This document shows positions 1-7,968 of a DNA stretch of 64,000 bases, one piece after another. The first letter of the stretch is position 1, and each line of letters begins with the position of its first letter. A model generated the notes under the pieces. That model saw nothing but the letters and a program-made list of their open reading frames with translations. It was not told the DNA's origin and did no database searches. The translations under genes and the position numbers were made by a program. Source of the DNA: Candidatus Cloacimonadota bacterium (GTDB lineage Bacteria > Cloacimonadota > Cloacimonadia > Cloacimonadales > Cloacimonadaceae); NCBI GenBank assembly GCA_029781115.1, contig JAKOXG010000020.1:1-64000 (forward strand), given 5' to 3'.

Positions 1-191
1 GCGATAAATTCTTTGGTAATCTCCGCCGGATCTTGAGGCATAGAGCTCTTCAAAAGTAGCATTTGTGCGGCTTTGACCAAATCAGAAGACAGATCCATGT
101 TGCTAAAAATCTCCCTTGCCAACCGGGCAATCTGTCCAAAGATGGCATCACTTTGCTCTTTGCTCATGTTTTTAATGTCAGAGTTAATCAT
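1..191 (-). CDS. Unrecognised small protein, 3' end outside window
   Basis: Reading the minus strand from an ATG at 191 gives at least 63 uninterrupted codons to the window edge, starting MINSDIKNMSKEQSD. A purine-rich AAAGGGG Shine-Dalgarno-like sequence (199-205) sits seven bases before the ATG, which supports this start. The visible part is mostly polar and helical in character, with no signal peptide or membrane segment. It contains no motif I recognise, and the C-terminal part is missing. Downstream context lies outside the window. Upstream it faces the repeat mosaic at 281-1010, so it is probably the first gene of a leftward unit. Existence is fairly sure; function is unknown. Confidence 0.6.
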   Translation of the reverse strand, partial: MINSDIKNMSKEQSDAIFGQIARLAREIFSNMDLSSDLVKAAQMLLLKSSMPQDPAEITKEFI

Positions 192-280
192 TTGATATCC
201 CCTTTAAAATCATTCATCCACAGTGTTGAATCTAATGATGCACGAAATCTGTCAAGCAATAAATATGGATTTTTATTCTG

Positions 281-312
281 TTAGGTGTTAGGTTTTAGGT
301 GTTAGGTTTTAG
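281..312 (+). repeat. TTAGGTGTTAGG-type intergenic repeat
   Basis: Alternating heptamer-like units (TTAGGTG, TTAGGTTT) run for about 32 bases. The same sequence recurs near 665, 846, 13857 (inverted), 27158 (inverted), 27711 (inverted), 29871, 30019 and 30570. All copies are in gaps between genes. Confidence 0.8.
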
Positions 313-339
313 CGGCTGATTGCTGCCGAAACTCGCCCT

Positions 340-535
340 AATTTGTTTGCTGAAAACGGAAGAAAGCGCAAAGGTTGACTTTTCGCCCGCCTTACCCACC
401 GTCCTGACACCCATTTTCCTCCCACTTGCCTCCTGCTCCTAACCGCCTGCTTTCTTACTGCTTACTTGTTAGAGGAGCAGGAGAGCAGCAGGGAAGGAAT
501 TGGCAAGCCGCATGGAATCGGCATTTGAGGAGCGT
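340..535 (-). repeat. Interspersed ~195-bp repeat, copy 1 (inverted)
   Basis: The reverse complement of this stretch aligns by eye over its whole length with 30342-30539 and 56728-56922. Shared blocks are CTCAAATGCCGATT, CCCTGCTGCTCTCCTGCTCCT, AAGAAAGCAGGC, TTAGGAG and GCGAAAAGTCAACCTTTGC, with GCAAACAAA at the far end. The pair TGCTCTCCTGCTCCT / TTAGGAGCAGGAGG could fold into a hairpin. There is no open reading frame of note in it. It may be a small non-autonomous mobile or REP-like element; that is inference. Confidence 0.75.
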
Positions 536-664
536 CCTTGATAGGGGTTATAAGTTACTGTTTGGCATAATAAGATCAATGGTTGACTTTTGGCCTGGGT
601 TTTCCGGTGCCGGAGGTGGGTGAGGATTTCCTACTAAAATGGTAGGTGTTTGGGCCGACTGTGT

Positions 665-1010
665 CGGTTAGGTGTTAGCAGCTGACGCAGGGGCCGGCTA
701 CGCCGTCCAGTTGTCAGTCGTCAGTAGTCAGTAGTCAGTCGCTGCGCGGGTGGCGAAGATGCGCGTGCTCTTGGTGGCAATACGGATGGTTCTGAAGCTC
801 TTTGTTTTTCCCACGAATTACACGAATGGGGCGGCTTCGCCGCAGGTTTTAGGTGTTAGGTTTTAGGTGTTAGCAGTTGCGCTGGTTTCGGGGCTGCGCC
901 GAGGCCAGCAAGCTGGCAGTTGTGAGTAGTGAGTCGCTGCGCTAGTTTCGGGGATGCGCGTGCTATCTTTGTTGAGCGAGACCGTGTGAAGTTGCGGCGC
1001 TGTGGCAAGC
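665..1010 (+). repeat. Intergenic repeat mosaic upstream of ispG
   Basis: This stretch strings together several of the window's repeat families. It holds TTAGGTGTTAG units (665-676, 846-872), tandem GTCAGTAGTCAGT words (711-742), and CACGAATTACACGAATG (811-828). Two copies follow of an element reading CTGCGCTGGTTTCGGGG / CGGGGATGCGCGTGCTATC. The last copy (932-1001) continues into GAGCGAGACCGTGTGAAG, also found at about 30,085. I see no gene in 192-1090 and no clear promoter for ispG outside these repeats. Confidence 0.7.
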
Positions 1011-1090
1011 GACCATACAAGTCAGCTGGATTTGTGGGAACCCAAACGTCAATGTTGACAAATTTGGCACCTTCAATCTTTTTGGGCATT

Positions 1091-2155
1091 ATGAATAAGA
1101 TAACTCGTAAACCTACCCGTCAAATCAAGCTGGGCAAGGTGCTCATCGGGGGTGGAGCGCCGATTTCCATCCAGAGCATGCTCAGCGTGCCTACCTCGGA
1201 TATTGAGGCGTGTCTGGATCAGTTAAAGGAATTGGAGCTGGCCGGCTGTGACATTGTGCGGCTCAGCGTGACCAATCTCGAAGATGCCAAAGCGCTGAGC
1301 ATCTACAAAGAGCGCACCCGGATGCCCATCGTGGCGGACATTCATTTTGATTATAAGCTGGCTTTAGCCGCTTTGGACAATCAGGTGGATGGCTTGAGGC
1401 TGAATCCCGGCAATATCGGTGGCAGGGAAAATGTGGAAGCGGTGGTGAAAGCCGCAGCCAAGCAGGATATTCCCATCCGCATCGGCGTCAATAGTGGCTC
1501 GCTGCCTCAGGATTTGCTTGCCGAGCATGGAGTGTGTGCTTTTTCCATGGTGGAAGCGGCGCTGCGGCATGTGCGCATCCTGGAAGAGCTGGACTATCGC
1601 AATATCAAGATTTCCGTCAAGGCCTCGCATCTGCCCTTGATGGTGGAGTCTTACAGGCTGCTGTCATCCAAAGTGGATTATCCCCTGCATTTGGGGATCA
1701 CGGAGGCGGGCACACTCATTTCCGGCACCGTCAAGAGTTCCATGGCTCTGTCACTGCTATTGTATGAAGGGATTGGAGATACGCTGCGGGTTTCGCTTTC
1801 GGCAGACCCGGTGCATGAGGTGAAAGTGGCGCAAGAAATCCTGAAGGGTTTGCAGTTGCGCCAAGGCTTGAATATCATCTCCTGTCCCACCTGCGGACGC
1901 ACCAAGATCAGGCTGTTTGAGCTGGTGGACAAGGTGGAGAAGGCTCTGGCTCCCTATCGGGACAAGAACCTTACCGTGGCGGTGATGGGCTGTGCGGTGA
2001 ATGGACCCGGAGAGGCGAGGGAAGCGGATTTTGGCATTGCGGGCGGAGATGGCGAGGGACTGCTCTTTGCCAAAGGCGAGATTATCAAAAAGGTGGCGGA
2101 AGACCGGTTGGTCGAGGCGCTGCTGGACTTGGTGAAACAGCATAAGGATATATAG
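1091..2155 (+). CDS. ispG: 4-hydroxy-3-methylbut-2-en-1-yl diphosphate synthase (IspG/GcpE)
   Basis: IspG makes HMBPP from the cyclic diphosphate in the penultimate step of the MEP isoprenoid pathway, using a 4Fe-4S cluster. The 354-residue product begins MNKITRKPTRQIKLG and has the family landmarks: IGGGAPISIQSM near the start, ADIHFDYKLAL, LRLNPGNIG, the cluster cysteines in CPTCGR (265-268) and GCAVNGPGE (Cys 301). Length fits the compact bacterial form without the plant insert. The frame stays open upstream to 929, but that part is repeat mosaic, so the ATG at 1091 that begins the conserved domain is chosen; no strong ribosome site precedes it. It heads a tight run with the chromate transporter genes, only 3 bases apart. 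Confidence 0.95.
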   Translation: MNKITRKPTRQIKLGKVLIGGGAPISIQSMLSVPTSDIEACLDQLKELELAGCDIVRLSVTNLEDAKALSIYKERTRMPIVADIHFDYKLALAALDNQVDGLRLNPGNIGGRENVEAVVKAAAKQDIPIRIGVNSGSLPQDLLAEHGVCAFSMVEAALRHVRILEELDYRNIKISVKASHLPLMVESYRLLSSKVDYPLHLGITEAGTLISGTVKSSMALSLLLYEGIGDTLRVSLSADPVHEVKVAQEILKGLQLRQGLNIISCPTCGRTKIRLFELVDKVEKALAPYRDKNLTVAVMGCAVNGPGEAREADFGIAGGDGEGLLFAKGEIIKKVAEDRLVEALLDLVKQHKDI

Positions 2156-2158
2156 TAT

Positions 2159-2704
2159 ATGATTTTGTGGCAGCTATTCATCAGCTTCCTGAAGATTGGA
2201 GCGTTTACCTTGGGTGGCGGCATAGCCATGATCCCGATCATGAGACGTGAAGTGGTGGAAAAGCATGGGTGGCTTACGGATATGGACTTTCTCGATGGAG
2301 TTGCCGCGGCGCAGAGTTCGCCGGGGCCGATCGCCATCAATATGAGCGTCTACGTGGGCTACCGGATCAAAGGCGTCCCCGGCATGTTGGTCGCGGTGCT
2401 GGGATCGGTTTTGCCATCGTTTACCAGTATCATCATCATTGCCAGTTTGTTCAACCGTTATGCGCAGGAGCCGTTGGTGCGCAAGGCTTTTCACGCTTTG
2501 GAGCCGGCGGTGGTTTCGCTGATCGCCTGGCCGCTGATCCAGATCAGCCAGAAAGTGGGCTTGAATTGGCGCAATTTCTGGATTCCGCTCTCGGCGCTGA
2601 TCGCAGTGGCTTTTGTGGGCATCAGTCCCATGTATGTGATCATCGTCTGCATCGCTTTAACTCTGATCATCAGCCATATCAAACAGAAGCGGGGGAAGAA
2701 CTGA
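2159..2704 (+). CDS. Chromate transporter family, short subunit 1
   Basis: This 181-residue membrane protein is a half-size CHR (ChrA) family member. It has the family's amphipathic start with FTLGGGIAMIPIM, then WLTDMDFLDGVAAAQSSPGPIAINMS, and about five hydrophobic segments. Short CHR proteins are usually encoded as adjacent pairs that assemble into an antiparallel transporter, and the next gene is the partner. The family is known for chromate efflux, but the natural substrate of many short pairs is not established, so chromate resistance itself is not asserted. The start is 3 bases after ispG and its stop overlaps the next ATG (TGATG). Confidence 0.88.
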   Translation: MILWQLFISFLKIGAFTLGGGIAMIPIMRREVVEKHGWLTDMDFLDGVAAAQSSPGPIAINMSVYVGYRIKGVPGMLVAVLGSVLPSFTSIIIIASLFNRYAQEPLVRKAFHALEPAVVSLIAWPLIQISQKVGLNWRNFWIPLSALIAVAFVGISPMYVIIVCIALTLIISHIKQKRGKN

Positions 2705-3216
2705 TGCTTACCATGTTTCTTACCTTCGTGAAAGTGGGCTTATTCAGCTTTGGCGGCGGATATGCGGTGCTGGCGATGTTGCAGCAGGAGATTGTGGTCA
2801 AGCATGGCTGGCTGACGGCGAGCGAGTTTACAGATATTGTGGCGATTTCGCAGATGACGCCCGGGCCGATCGCCATCAATGCGGCTACCTTCATCGGCTT
2901 TAAAACTCATGGCATCTGGGGCTCTGTGCTCTGCACCTTGGGCGTCATTCTGGCGCCTTTGTGCCTGATGATGATACTCACGCATACCTACATTAAGTTG
3001 CAGCAGAAAGAATGGTTTAAAAACATGTTCAAGAGCCTGAGGCTGCTGAGTGTGGGGCTGATCGCCGCTGCCATGGTCTTGATCGGCAAAAGCGCCTTCC
3101 CGGATCTCTTCTCCGTGGGTGTGTTCGTGGTCTGCTTCCTGATCCTCTGGCGCTGGAAAGTGAATCCCATCTATATGCTGCTGGGTGTGGCTGTGTTTGG
3201 AATGGTGTTTGGATGA
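2704..3216 (+). CDS. Chromate transporter family, short subunit 2
   Basis: The ATG at 2704 overlaps the previous stop in a TGATG arrangement, a sign of translational coupling. The 170-residue product repeats the domain plan of its neighbour: VGLFSFGGGYAVLAMLQQEIV, then WLTASEFTDIVAISQMTPGPIAINAATFIG, followed by several membrane segments. The FSFGGG and PGPIAIN motifs are the two conserved CHR signatures. Because both halves are present in tandem, they likely form a heterodimeric transporter. The open frame could be extended to 2269 only by running inside the upstream gene, so that start is rejected. Confidence 0.88.
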   Translation: MLTMFLTFVKVGLFSFGGGYAVLAMLQQEIVVKHGWLTASEFTDIVAISQMTPGPIAINAATFIGFKTHGIWGSVLCTLGVILAPLCLMMILTHTYIKLQQKEWFKNMFKSLRLLSVGLIAAAMVLIGKSAFPDLFSVGVFVVCFLILWRWKVNPIYMLLGVAVFGMVFG

Positions 3217-4085
3217 GTAAGACGGTCGCCGTCCTGGAACTGGGAACCAATACCTTCAAATATGTGGTGGGGTCGGATGCGGGCATTGTCCTGGATGGAG
3301 CGCTGCCTTTGAGGTTGGGTGCGGATTTGCATGCCACGGGTGGCATCTCGTATCAGGTTGCTGTGCAGGCGATAGAGCAGATCAAGCGCACCTTGGCGGA
3401 AGTTCGGGCTTTTGAGCCTCGGGAGATAGTCTGTGTGGGAGCGATGACTCTGCGCATGGCAAATAATGCTGCGGAATTTATGAAGCGGGTGAAAGAGGAA
3501 ACCGGCCTGCGGATGAGAACCTTATCGTCTCATGAAGAAGCGGGACTGGCCTTTAAAGCAGCTAACTTGGATGGGATGGTAATAAGCGATAAAGCGGTGT
3601 TGGATGTGGGCGGCGGCTCGGCGGAATTGGCCTTCGGGTCCGATAAGCTGAAACATAGTTGCAGTCTGCCTTTGGGTGCGGTGTTGCTCACGGATAAGTT
3701 TGTGGCTGACGACCCACCTTCAGAGAGTTCGCTTCAGGCTATGGGGGCATATATCCGCGGGCTGCTGGAGCAAAACATCAGCGGCGTGGAGAGTTCCGCG
3801 CTCATCGTCATCGGTGGCACAGCCAGGAACTTAGCCGGCATCAGCGGTAAAACCACCTTGAGCAGAGGAGAGCTGCAGGAGCTATTCGACTTCCTGAGGG
3901 AGATGCCGTTAGAGGAAAGAAAGCAAGTCCGAGGCTTAGATCCCGGTAGGGCGGACATCATCATCGCCGGCAGTGTGCTGATCATGGAAGTAATGGATCT
4001 GTTGGAGTTGGCTCAGTTTTCTGCCTGTGAGAAAGGTGTGAGGCATGCGATTTTGGCTGAGGTGCTCAGCGGTCAGTGGCGGTGA
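3213..4085 (+). CDS. Ppx/GppA family exopolyphosphatase-like protein
   Basis: The 290-residue protein has the ASKHA phosphatase fold seen in Ppx/GppA: a phosphate-1 loop LELGTNTFK at residues 8-16, the phosphate-2 loop LDVGGGSAELAFG around 130-142, and an adenosine-type loop VIGGTARNLAG near 205. Members hydrolyse polyphosphate or pppGpp. It is the short form with only the N-terminal domains, lacking the HD-like C-terminal extension of the Escherichia coli enzymes. In the first loop the usual Asp is Glu (ELGTN), a conservative but notable change. Its ATG overlaps the chromate transporter stop (ATGA), making it the fourth gene of the ispG run. Confidence 0.85.
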   Translation: MSKTVAVLELGTNTFKYVVGSDAGIVLDGALPLRLGADLHATGGISYQVAVQAIEQIKRTLAEVRAFEPREIVCVGAMTLRMANNAAEFMKRVKEETGLRMRTLSSHEEAGLAFKAANLDGMVISDKAVLDVGGGSAELAFGSDKLKHSCSLPLGAVLLTDKFVADDPPSESSLQAMGAYIRGLLEQNISGVESSALIVIGGTARNLAGISGKTTLSRGELQELFDFLREMPLEERKQVRGLDPGRADIIIAGSVLIMEVMDLLELAQFSACEKGVRHAILAEVLSGQWR

Positions 4086-4167
4086 CACTTCATCCGCAGT
4101 GGTGCCAGGAGACTGGCTTGTCGCTTGGCTTCCGGAGCTGTATTTCACACCCTTTTGCAGAATTATA

Positions 4168-4196
4168 TTGACAAATCCCTTGAGTTTAAAAAGCTT
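4168..4196 (+). promoter_or_regulatory. Putative promoter of the tRNA-Val pair
   Basis: TTGACA (4168-4173), a 17-base spacer and AAGCTTG place a start near 4203, four bases before the first tRNA. The same spacing and an xxxCTTG downstream box occur before tRNA-Asn and before the ATPase operon at 30822. Confidence 0.5.
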
Positions 4197-4206
4197 GAGC
4201 CCACGT

Positions 4207-4283
<77 letters not shown>

Positions 4284-4294
4284 CCTTATTTACT

Positions 4295-4371
4295 GGGTGA
4301 TTAGCTCAGCTGGTTAGAGCGCTACGTTCACATCGTAGAGGTCACTGGTTCGAATCCAGTATCACCCACCA
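4295..4371 (+). tRNA. tRNA-Val (anticodon CAC)
   Basis: This is a near-identical copy of the tRNA 11 bases upstream, with CCA encoded. The anticodon loop reads TTCACAT, giving CAC at 4329-4331, which decodes GUG. The only other changes are C for T in the D stem and T for A in the T loop. It looks like a tandem duplication followed by an anticodon change. Confidence 0.95.
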
Positions 4372-4488
4372 TCCTGAACTCAATCCCCGCTTTGCAAGAG
4401 GTTGATTTTTAAGGATACCAAAAAAGCTGCCCACCAGGGGCTGATCTCCTTCAGGCAGCATATCAAGCTAATAAGAGAGGAACTATTA

Positions 4489-5688
4489 ATGAACATTCTG
4501 GTGTTGAACTGCGGAAGTTCTTCCATCAAGTATCAGTTATTCAATATGAAAGATGAGTCCGTTTTGGCTGAAGGCATTGTCGAGCGTATCGGAGAGGAGA
4601 TTGCACTTTTCACCTATAAGAGCCCTGCTTATACCAAGAAGAAACAAGAGATGGTGATCCAAAATCACGAGCGCGGCTTGGAGCTGGTTTTGGAGGCTCT
4701 GCAGGATAGCGAGCATGGCGTGATCGGCAGTCTGAAAGAAATAGATGCCGTGGGACACAGGCTGGTGCATGCAGGCGAGCATTATAGCGATGCTGTGGTG
4801 GTTACGCCGCATGTGAAGCAGGTGATGCAGGAATGCATTCCCCTGGCGCCTTTGCACAATCCGGCCAACCTCATAGGGATTGAGGCTGTTTCGGCCAGCA
4901 TCCCGGAGGTGCCGCAGTGTGGTGTCTTCGATACCGCTTTCCATCAAACCATGCCCGAACAGGCTTACCTCTATCCCCTGCCCTTGGAGTTTTATCTTGA
5001 GCACAAGATTCGCCGCTATGGCTTCCATGGCACTTCGCACAAGTATGTGAGCATGAAGGCTGCGGAGTATTTGGGGCGTGACATTGCCGAGCTCAAGATC
5101 ATCACCTGCCACTTGGGGAACGGCGCTTCCATCGCCGCAATAGAAAAGGGGCGCAGCGTGGATACCTCCATGGGTATGACGCCGCTGGAAGGCTTGATGA
5201 TGGGCACGCGCTGTGGTGACCTCGATCCTGCCCTGGTGATTTTCATGCAGAAAGACCTGGGTTTGGATGTGGATGAAGTCAACAGCATCATGAACAAAAA
5301 GAGCGGTATGCTGGGGCTTTCACAGCTTTCCAACGACATGCGCGTGATCGAGGATGCCATCCTCAAAGACAAAAACCAAAAGGCGATCACAGCTCTCGAC
5401 GTCTATTGCTACCGCATCAAGAAGTATATCGGTGCTTACTTTGCCGCCATGAACGGCCTTGACGTGCTGGTCTTTACCGGTGGTGCCGGCGAAAATATGC
5501 CCATCATGAGAGCTCAGGTGTGTGAGAATATGGATGCGCTGGGAATCTGTCTGGATCAGGAAAAGAACGCCCGCTTCACCGGCAATATCGAGGTGCTGAA
5601 CAGCGCCGAGAGCAAGGTGAGCGTGCTGAAGGTTCCCACCAACGAAGAGCTGATGATAGCATTGGAGACGATGCGCCTGCTAAGCTAA
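4489..5688 (+). CDS. ackA: Acetate kinase
   Basis: Acetate kinase converts acetyl phosphate and ADP to acetate and ATP, the substrate-level phosphorylation step of acetogenic fermentation. The 399-residue product has the family features in order: NCGSSSIKYQLF at the N-terminus, FDTAFH, RRYGFHGTSHKYV with the conserved His, CHLGNGASIAAI, and FTGGAGENMP near the end. The ATG at 4489 is chosen because MNILVLNCGSSS is the canonical start and AGAGAGGAAC lies just upstream. The frame is open back to 4402 without support. No phosphotransacetylase gene is adjacent. The S4 protein follows 18 bases later. Confidence 0.96.
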   Translation: MNILVLNCGSSSIKYQLFNMKDESVLAEGIVERIGEEIALFTYKSPAYTKKKQEMVIQNHERGLELVLEALQDSEHGVIGSLKEIDAVGHRLVHAGEHYSDAVVVTPHVKQVMQECIPLAPLHNPANLIGIEAVSASIPEVPQCGVFDTAFHQTMPEQAYLYPLPLEFYLEHKIRRYGFHGTSHKYVSMKAAEYLGRDIAELKIITCHLGNGASIAAIEKGRSVDTSMGMTPLEGLMMGTRCGDLDPALVIFMQKDLGLDVDEVNSIMNKKSGMLGLSQLSNDMRVIEDAILKDKNQKAITALDVYCYRIKKYIGAYFAAMNGLDVLVFTGGAGENMPIMRAQVCENMDALGICLDQEKNARFTGNIEVLNSAESKVSVLKVPTNEELMIALETMRLLS

Positions 5689-5706
5689 AGACCGCTTGAG
5701 GACGAC

Positions 5707-5967
5707 GTGAGAATCGACCTGCTTTTGAACAAGCTCTGCCTCACCAAGACGCGCAGCATCGCCAAGACCGCCTGCGATAAGGGCTTGGTAAAGCTCAACG
5801 GCAAACCGGCCAAGGCGTCGACACTCGTCAAAGAGGAAGATCAGATCGAGCTCACGCTCTATTCACACGTCCACCAGATCAAGATCCTCAAGATTCCCGA
5901 AGGCAACGTCTCCAAAAAGGATGCGGCAAACTTCTACATCCTGCAGAGTAGAGAGCCTATCGCCTGA
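5707..5967 (+). CDS. S4-domain RNA-binding protein (Hsp15/YlmH-like)
   Basis: The 86-residue protein is essentially one S4 domain: MRIDLLLNKLCLTKTRSIAKTACDKGLVKLNGK followed by a basic-to-acidic tail. S4 domains bind structured RNA, and single-domain proteins of this size (Hsp15 type) act on ribosomes or stalled 50S subunits. Translation begins at GTG (5707) with GAGG six bases upstream. There is no ATG alternative that keeps the domain intact. It lies between ackA and a secreted peptidase-like gene, all close together. The specific target is not known. Confidence 0.8.
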   Translation: MRIDLLLNKLCLTKTRSIAKTACDKGLVKLNGKPAKASTLVKEEDQIELTLYSHVHQIKILKIPEGNVSKKDAANFYILQSREPIA

Positions 5968-5997
5968 ATCCGGATGCAGCTTTGGGAGAATGAGTGT

Positions 5998-6933
5998 ATG
6001 AGGGTTTCTGTAGTTCGCTTTGCCCTTGCACTCTTGCTCATTCTGCTGATGGCTGCCTGCCTGCACGGTGAATATACCCTCATCGCCAAAAGCCGCTATG
6101 TGAGCATCTACGGCAGTAGCAGGACGGCGGAATCCACGCTCCAACTGAGGCAAGACCTGGACGCCGGCATCGATGAGATACAGATGCAGACGGGCGTCTA
6201 CCTGGATGGCGGACCGGACATCTATATCGTGGCCGATGATCAGGGTTACGATCAGCTCACGCAGACGCATGATGAGATCGTGGAGTTTAGCGATGCCTTC
6301 TATAACAGCGCACAAAGAAGGGTCTGGGTGCGGCCTTTGGAGAGCTTGAAGGGAAATTACATCAAGGTGCTCCTCCATGAATACACGCACTGGTATCTGG
6401 ATCAGCTCTTTACCGGCGCCACGCTCTGGTTTCATGAGGGAATGGCCTGCCTCTTTGCCAACCAGCTCAGCCTCGAAAGCTACGTTAATTTCACGCGGGA
6501 TTGCTTCTTTGGCCAGCGGGCAGACCTCTTCAGGATGGGTTATAGCTACCCTGAAAGTCCGGCGCAGTGGCAGAGCTACTATCTCTCAAGTCTCTTTGCG
6601 GTTAACTATCTCATGGAGAACTATCCAGAGGGCTGGAAGAACTTCTGGTTCATCACTGCCAGCGCTCACAAAGCAGGCCAAAAGACGCCCTTCGTCCCTG
6701 CCTTCAACTATAGCTTTGGCACCACGCTCTATGATTTTAACCACGAGTATCAGGCTTACCTGAAGCAAAAGGCATGGAAATACCTCTTTATCGGCATCAA
6801 TTCACTTATCTTTGCGCTATTGCCCTTTGTGCTGTTTTTCGGCTATCTGAGGAGGCGCAAACGCATGAAGCAGCTGCCCGATCTGCCCCTGCCTCAAGAT
6901 GTGGAACTTGAACCGCCGCAAGAGGATAGCTGA
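5998..6933 (+). CDS. Secreted, membrane-anchored gluzincin-type peptidase-like protein
   Basis: The 311-residue product starts with a signal peptide (MRVSVVRFALALLLILLMAA) and ends with a transmembrane segment at about 262-284 and a basic then acidic tail. It carries the zinc-peptidase motif HEYTH (127-131) with a glutamate in WFHEG (Glu 147), the HExxH...E pattern of the peptidase MA clan. The catalytic part is therefore predicted to face the periplasm, held to the inner membrane by the C-terminus. An ATG at 5974 is in frame, but GGGAG at 5984-5988 favours 5998, where the signal peptide begins. Substrate unknown. Confidence 0.75.
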   Translation: MRVSVVRFALALLLILLMAACLHGEYTLIAKSRYVSIYGSSRTAESTLQLRQDLDAGIDEIQMQTGVYLDGGPDIYIVADDQGYDQLTQTHDEIVEFSDAFYNSAQRRVWVRPLESLKGNYIKVLLHEYTHWYLDQLFTGATLWFHEGMACLFANQLSLESYVNFTRDCFFGQRADLFRMGYSYPESPAQWQSYYLSSLFAVNYLMENYPEGWKNFWFITASAHKAGQKTPFVPAFNYSFGTTLYDFNHEYQAYLKQKAWKYLFIGINSLIFALLPFVLFFGYLRRRKRMKQLPDLPLPQDVELEPPQEDS

Positions 6934-6951
6934 GCATCAATCACGAATAAC

Positions 6952-6981
6952 TTGACATTTTAGCTCATCATTATCTTATCA
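6952..6981 (+). promoter_or_regulatory. Possible promoter before the PhnE-like gene
   Basis: TTGACA at 6952-6957 is followed 17-18 bases later by CTTATC/TTATCA, only a few bases before the ATG at 6987. If used, the message would have almost no leader. The downstream box is poor and no Shine-Dalgarno sequence is visible. Confidence 0.3.
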
Positions 6982-6986
6982 CACCC

Positions 6987-7958
6987 ATGAAGAAGTTTAA
7001 AGTTTTATCCGTCGAGTATTGCCTCTGGCTCTACAATCTGGCCTGCGTCAGTTGGTTGCTGTGGCGTCTGGCCGAACGTCATGTGCCGGCAGCGGCTATC
7101 CTGTTGGTGCCCTTGCTGTTGGCTGGCTTTTTCACCTTGTTTAAAAACAACCTTGCCGCCAAGATCCTGGGGATGAGTGAAGGCAAATCCAAGCTCTGGA
7201 TCTATGAGATGGTGCTGGCTTTGGCGATCAGCTTTGTGATGGGCTGGATCATCGTGGATGTTAAACCTGTTGCCTTTTTCACGCAGGCAGCCAATACCCA
7301 AGGCATCATCAAAGGCATCTTCAACCCCAATTTCCAGAAGCTGGTGCCCATGTTGGGCGCTTTGATTGAGACCATCTATCTGGCGCTCTTGGCTACAGTC
7401 TTTGCGCTGCCCTTCTCCTTTGTGCTCAGCTTCCTGGCTGCCAAAAACCTCATGTATGGCTCCATCCCGGGACGCATCGCATATGTGATTATCCGCACCA
7501 TTTCCACCGTGTTCCGCAGCATTGAGGCCATCGTGTGGGCGATCATCTTCTGCGTGTGGGTGGGCATAGGGCCTTTTGCCGGTATGCTGGCGCTGTGGAT
7601 TCACAGTATTGCCTCACTGGTAAAGCTTTACAGCGAGCAGATAGAGAACATCGATCCCGGTCCCGTGGAAGCCATCCGCGCTACCGGAGCCTCCACACTG
7701 CAGGTCTGGCGTTACGGCGTCACACCCCAGATACTGGCTCCCTACCTGGCTTTCACCATCTACCGCTGGGACATCAACATCCGCATGGCCACCATCGTTG
7801 GTTTTGTGGGTGGCGGCGGCATCGGACTGGCTCTGTATCAGGAGCAACAAATGTTGGCTTGGAGAAACGTGGGGCTCATCATGTGGCTGATCGCATTAGT
7901 GGTGTGGGTGATGGATATGTTCAGTGCCCACTTCCGAGAGAAACTCATTGGCAATTAA
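6987..7958 (+). CDS. PhnE-like ABC transporter permease
   Basis: The 323-residue inner-membrane protein resembles PhnE, the permease of phosphonate/phosphite-type ABC importers. The permease core runs from about residue 115 (LIETIYLALLATVFALPFS) through RTISTVFRSIEAIVWAIIF, the EAA-loop GPVEAIRATGAS near 227-238, and GFVGGGGIGLALY. About 100 N-terminal residues add extra membrane segments. No PhnC ATPase or PhnD binding protein lies nearby, so the rest of the transporter must be elsewhere or before a rearrangement. Thymidine phosphorylase begins 10 bases downstream, suggesting co-transcription. The substrate cannot be told from sequence. Confidence 0.82.
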   Translation: MKKFKVLSVEYCLWLYNLACVSWLLWRLAERHVPAAAILLVPLLLAGFFTLFKNNLAAKILGMSEGKSKLWIYEMVLALAISFVMGWIIVDVKPVAFFTQAANTQGIIKGIFNPNFQKLVPMLGALIETIYLALLATVFALPFSFVLSFLAAKNLMYGSIPGRIAYVIIRTISTVFRSIEAIVWAIIFCVWVGIGPFAGMLALWIHSIASLVKLYSEQIENIDPGPVEAIRATGASTLQVWRYGVTPQILAPYLAFTIYRWDINIRMATIVGFVGGGGIGLALYQEQQMLAWRNVGLIMWLIALVVWVMDMFSAHFREKLIGN

Positions 7959-7968
7959 GGAGATATAC

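Noticed and set aside
281-872. CRISPR array suggested by repeated TTAGGTG words
   Set aside because: The repeats are short contiguous heptamers with no spacers of constant length and no cas genes nearby.
929-1090. N-terminal extension of ispG upstream of 1091
   Set aside because: The frame is open but the sequence is repeat mosaic shared with non-coding gaps, and the conserved IspG domain starts at 1091.
2269-2703. Longer start for the second chromate transporter gene
   Set aside because: It would run through the whole first gene in another frame. The TGATG junction gives a normal start at 2704.
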